Assembly (NCBI GenBank): GCA_024653355.1
Contig: JANLFQ010000001.1
Span: forward strand, 186,001-250,000
Direction of reading: 5' to 3'
Length of the DNA stretch: 64,000 bases
From: a candidate division WOR-3 bacterium
GTDB lineage: Bacteria; Hydrothermota; Tepidihabitantia; Tepidihabitantales; Tepidihabitantaceae
The stretch's first letter is position 1. Each line of letters starts with the position of its first letter. The translations under genes were made by a program, and so were the position numbers. This document shows positions 62,683 to 64,000 of the stretch, piece by piece. The notes beneath the pieces are model-generated. The model searched no databases. It saw only the letters and a program-made list of their open reading frames with translations, and was not told the DNA's origin.

Positions 62683-63487
62683 AGCGGTTTTGACAAAAGA
62701 CCAGATACTGATTAATAGAGAACTGCACAGGATTTTTGATAGTTTTGCGGGCGTGCCATCACGGTTGCGGTCCGCAATGCGCTATGCGGTTTTTTCCGGG
62801 GGAAAGCGGTTGCGTCCCATTCTGGCGTTGGAGAGTTATCGCGCCTGCGGGGGAAAGAAAGTGAACTGGATTATACCTTTTTGTTCCGGGATTGAATTGA
62901 TTCACACTTTTTCTCTTATTCACGACGACCTGCCGGCAATGGACAACGACGACTTTCGACGCGGCAAACCGACACTCCATCGTCAGTTTGATGAAGGAAC
63001 AGCGATTCTGGCGGGTGATGCGCTTTTTGCTCTGGCGTTTGAGTTGTTCACACTGAGTGCGGCACCGGCGCCGTATCGGGTAAAAGCGGTCCGTTTGATC
63101 GCTCAGGCGGTAGGACCAAGAGGGATGGCAGGGGGGCAGATGTTTGATATTGAGGGTTCAACGAAAACCGAGCAGGTGGCACGGTTGAAGACCGCCGAGT
63201 TTATTGCGGCTTCAATTGATGTCGGCGCCGTGGTTGCAGGTGCACCGGTAAAACTCCAGAGAAAGTTGCACCGGCTGGGTTTAATTACCGGGGTGCTTTT
63301 CCAGCTTACTGACGACCTCCTTGATATCGAACAGGATGCGGTCTCAAATAGTAGCCGAAAACGGTCTTATCTTACTCGAAGGGCAAATTTGCTCTCTGAG
63401 CGAGCCGCAAAGGGGTTCGCCACGCTGGGAAGCAGTTTTTCCTTTTTTGCTGAGCTGCCCAAGTTTATTATTAGTCGGAAGGCTTAA
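62660..63487 (+). CDS. Short polyprenyl diphosphate synthase (farnesyl/geranylgeranyl-type)
   Basis: A 275-residue trans-prenyltransferase that elongates DMAPP with IPP. The first aspartate motif is HDDLPAMDNDD and the second is QLTDDLLDIEQD, with GGKRLRPIL for IPP binding. After the second motif only about 53 residues remain, some 15 fewer than in E. coli IspA, and the usual GK...G.D...KSTY segment is replaced by a Ser/Arg-rich stretch. It lies between folD and dxs, so the product probably feeds the isoprenoid route encoded here. Confidence 0.85.
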   Translation: MARVLETEAVLTKDQILINRELHRIFDSFAGVPSRLRSAMRYAVFSGGKRLRPILALESYRACGGKKVNWIIPFCSGIELIHTFSLIHDDLPAMDNDDFRRGKPTLHRQFDEGTAILAGDALFALAFELFTLSAAPAPYRVKAVRLIAQAVGPRGMAGGQMFDIEGSTKTEQVARLKTAEFIAASIDVGAVVAGAPVKLQRKLHRLGLITGVLFQLTDDLLDIEQDAVSNSSRKRSYLTRRANLLSERAAKGFATLGSSFSFFAELPKFIISRKA

Positions 63488-64000
63488 ATGGCGATATTAG
63501 ATGCCATCAATTCACCGGAGGACATCCGGAAACTTTCCCTTAATGAACTGAGGCAACTTGCCCGCGAGATTAGAGATTTGATAATAACAACGACAGCGCA
63601 TACCGGCGGTCATCTGGCGCCGAACCTGGGTGTGGTGGAGTTGACCTTAGCGCTTCATTATGTCTTTAATACACCGGAAGACCGCATTGTCTGGGATGTA
63701 GGTCATCAGTGTTACACTCATAAGATTATTACCGGTCGCAAGGAGCGGTTTGGTAGTTTACGCCAGTACGGCGGTATCGCCGGTTTTCCCAAAAGGGCAG
63801 AAAGTGTTTACGATGTCTTTGATACCGGGCATTCCGGCAACTCCATCTCGGTCTCTCTGGGAATGGTAACCGCCGACTATTTGCTGGGCAGTGATAAAAG
63901 GCACACTGTGGCGGTGATTGGCGACGGGTCAATCGTCACCGGTATGGCGCTGGAGGCGCTGAATCATGCCGGAATGTTGAAGCGCGATATCATAGTGGTC
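63488..64000 (+). CDS. dxs: 1-deoxy-D-xylulose-5-phosphate synthase (5' part)
   Basis: The first 171 codons of DXS, cut by the right window edge. Visible are [41 protein letters not shown], the histidine-rich [31 protein letters not shown] and the TPP-binding [22 protein letters not shown]. It makes DXP from pyruvate and glyceraldehyde 3-phosphate, the first MEP-pathway step. The ATG follows the upstream stop without a gap. Confidence 0.96.
   Translation, partial: MAILDAINSPEDIRKLSLNELRQLAREIRDLIITTTAHTGGHLAPNLGVVELTLALHYVFNTPEDRIVWDVGHQCYTHKIITGRKERFGSLRQYGGIAGFPKRAESVYDVFDTGHSGNSISVSLGMVTADYLLGSDKRHTVAVIGDGSIVTGMALEALNHAGMLKRDIIVV

Overview
The window is a compact, gene-dense stretch (about 50% GC by eye) of a bacterial chromosome. 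It shows no phage, insertion sequence, CRISPR array or rRNA. A diderm envelope is suggested by LpxB, an LpxL/HtrB-type acyltransferase, predicted lipoproteins, an outer-membrane-barrel-like domain and a C-terminal type IX-like sorting domain. The archaeal-type FBP aldolase/phosphatase, ferredoxin-linked 2-oxoacid oxidoreductase and B12-dependent methylmalonyl-CoA mutase suggest an anaerobic lineage, perhaps thermophilic and perhaps an uncultured FCB-like or WOR-3-like group. That placement is inference only.

Layout. 1-2.6 kb: truncated mreB, then tRNA-Arg leading a TPR gene and guaB. 2.6-7.2 kb (minus): acs, an OFA-type MFS carrier and malic enzyme, a plausible carboxylate-assimilation set. 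7.8-12.2 kb: fmdB-like and cvpA-like genes, then cobO-meaB-mcmA1-mcmA2 (adenosylcobalamin and methylmalonyl-CoA mutase). 12.3-16 kb: a lipoprotein, a TMTC-like glycosyltransferase, a PP-loop thiolation enzyme and nfu. 16-21.4 kb (minus): trpS-ispD-dxr-rseP and a radical-SAM-like gene with an atypical cysteine motif. 21.5-25.1 kb: envelope polysaccharide genes. 25.7-36.8 kb: a secreted propeller protein, a new 55-aa cysteine-rich gene behind speB, lpxB, FBP aldolase/phosphatase, moxR, yceD, a beta-flower protein, a methyltransferase, a GWxTD protein and hutU. 37.2-41 kb (minus): a deaminase, korDABC and a lipoprotein. 41.2-45.4 kb: an Fe-S protein, a barrel-SppA fusion, a BFD-like protein and an FAD oxidoreductase. 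45.4-54.2 kb: tilS-ftsH-dapA-dapB, hslV (minus), metG-tatD-rsmA. 54.2-59 kb (minus): tRNA-Val leading a zinc-ribbon coiled-coil gene, rnhA, lpxL, dut and two GT4 genes. 59.5-64 kb: a zinc-finger protein, htrA, folD, idsA and truncated dxs.

Regulatory architecture is the strongest unexpected signal. Many first genes have near-consensus sigma70-type promoters (TTGACN, 16-17 bp spacer, TANNNT) whose -10 box ends only 6-8 bases before the start codon, with no ribosome-binding site in between. These genes should give leaderless mRNAs, while internal operon genes and a few first genes carry AGGAGG sites. The pattern also corrects several start codons (lpxB, metG and the zinc-finger gene at 59.5 kb).

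Other items to follow up are the 55-aa protein with a duplicated CCxxCPx[YF]DxC motif, the barrel-SppA fusion inside a redox operon, the atypical radical-SAM-like protein, an imperfect repeat shared by two intergenic regions, and two operons that begin with a tRNA.
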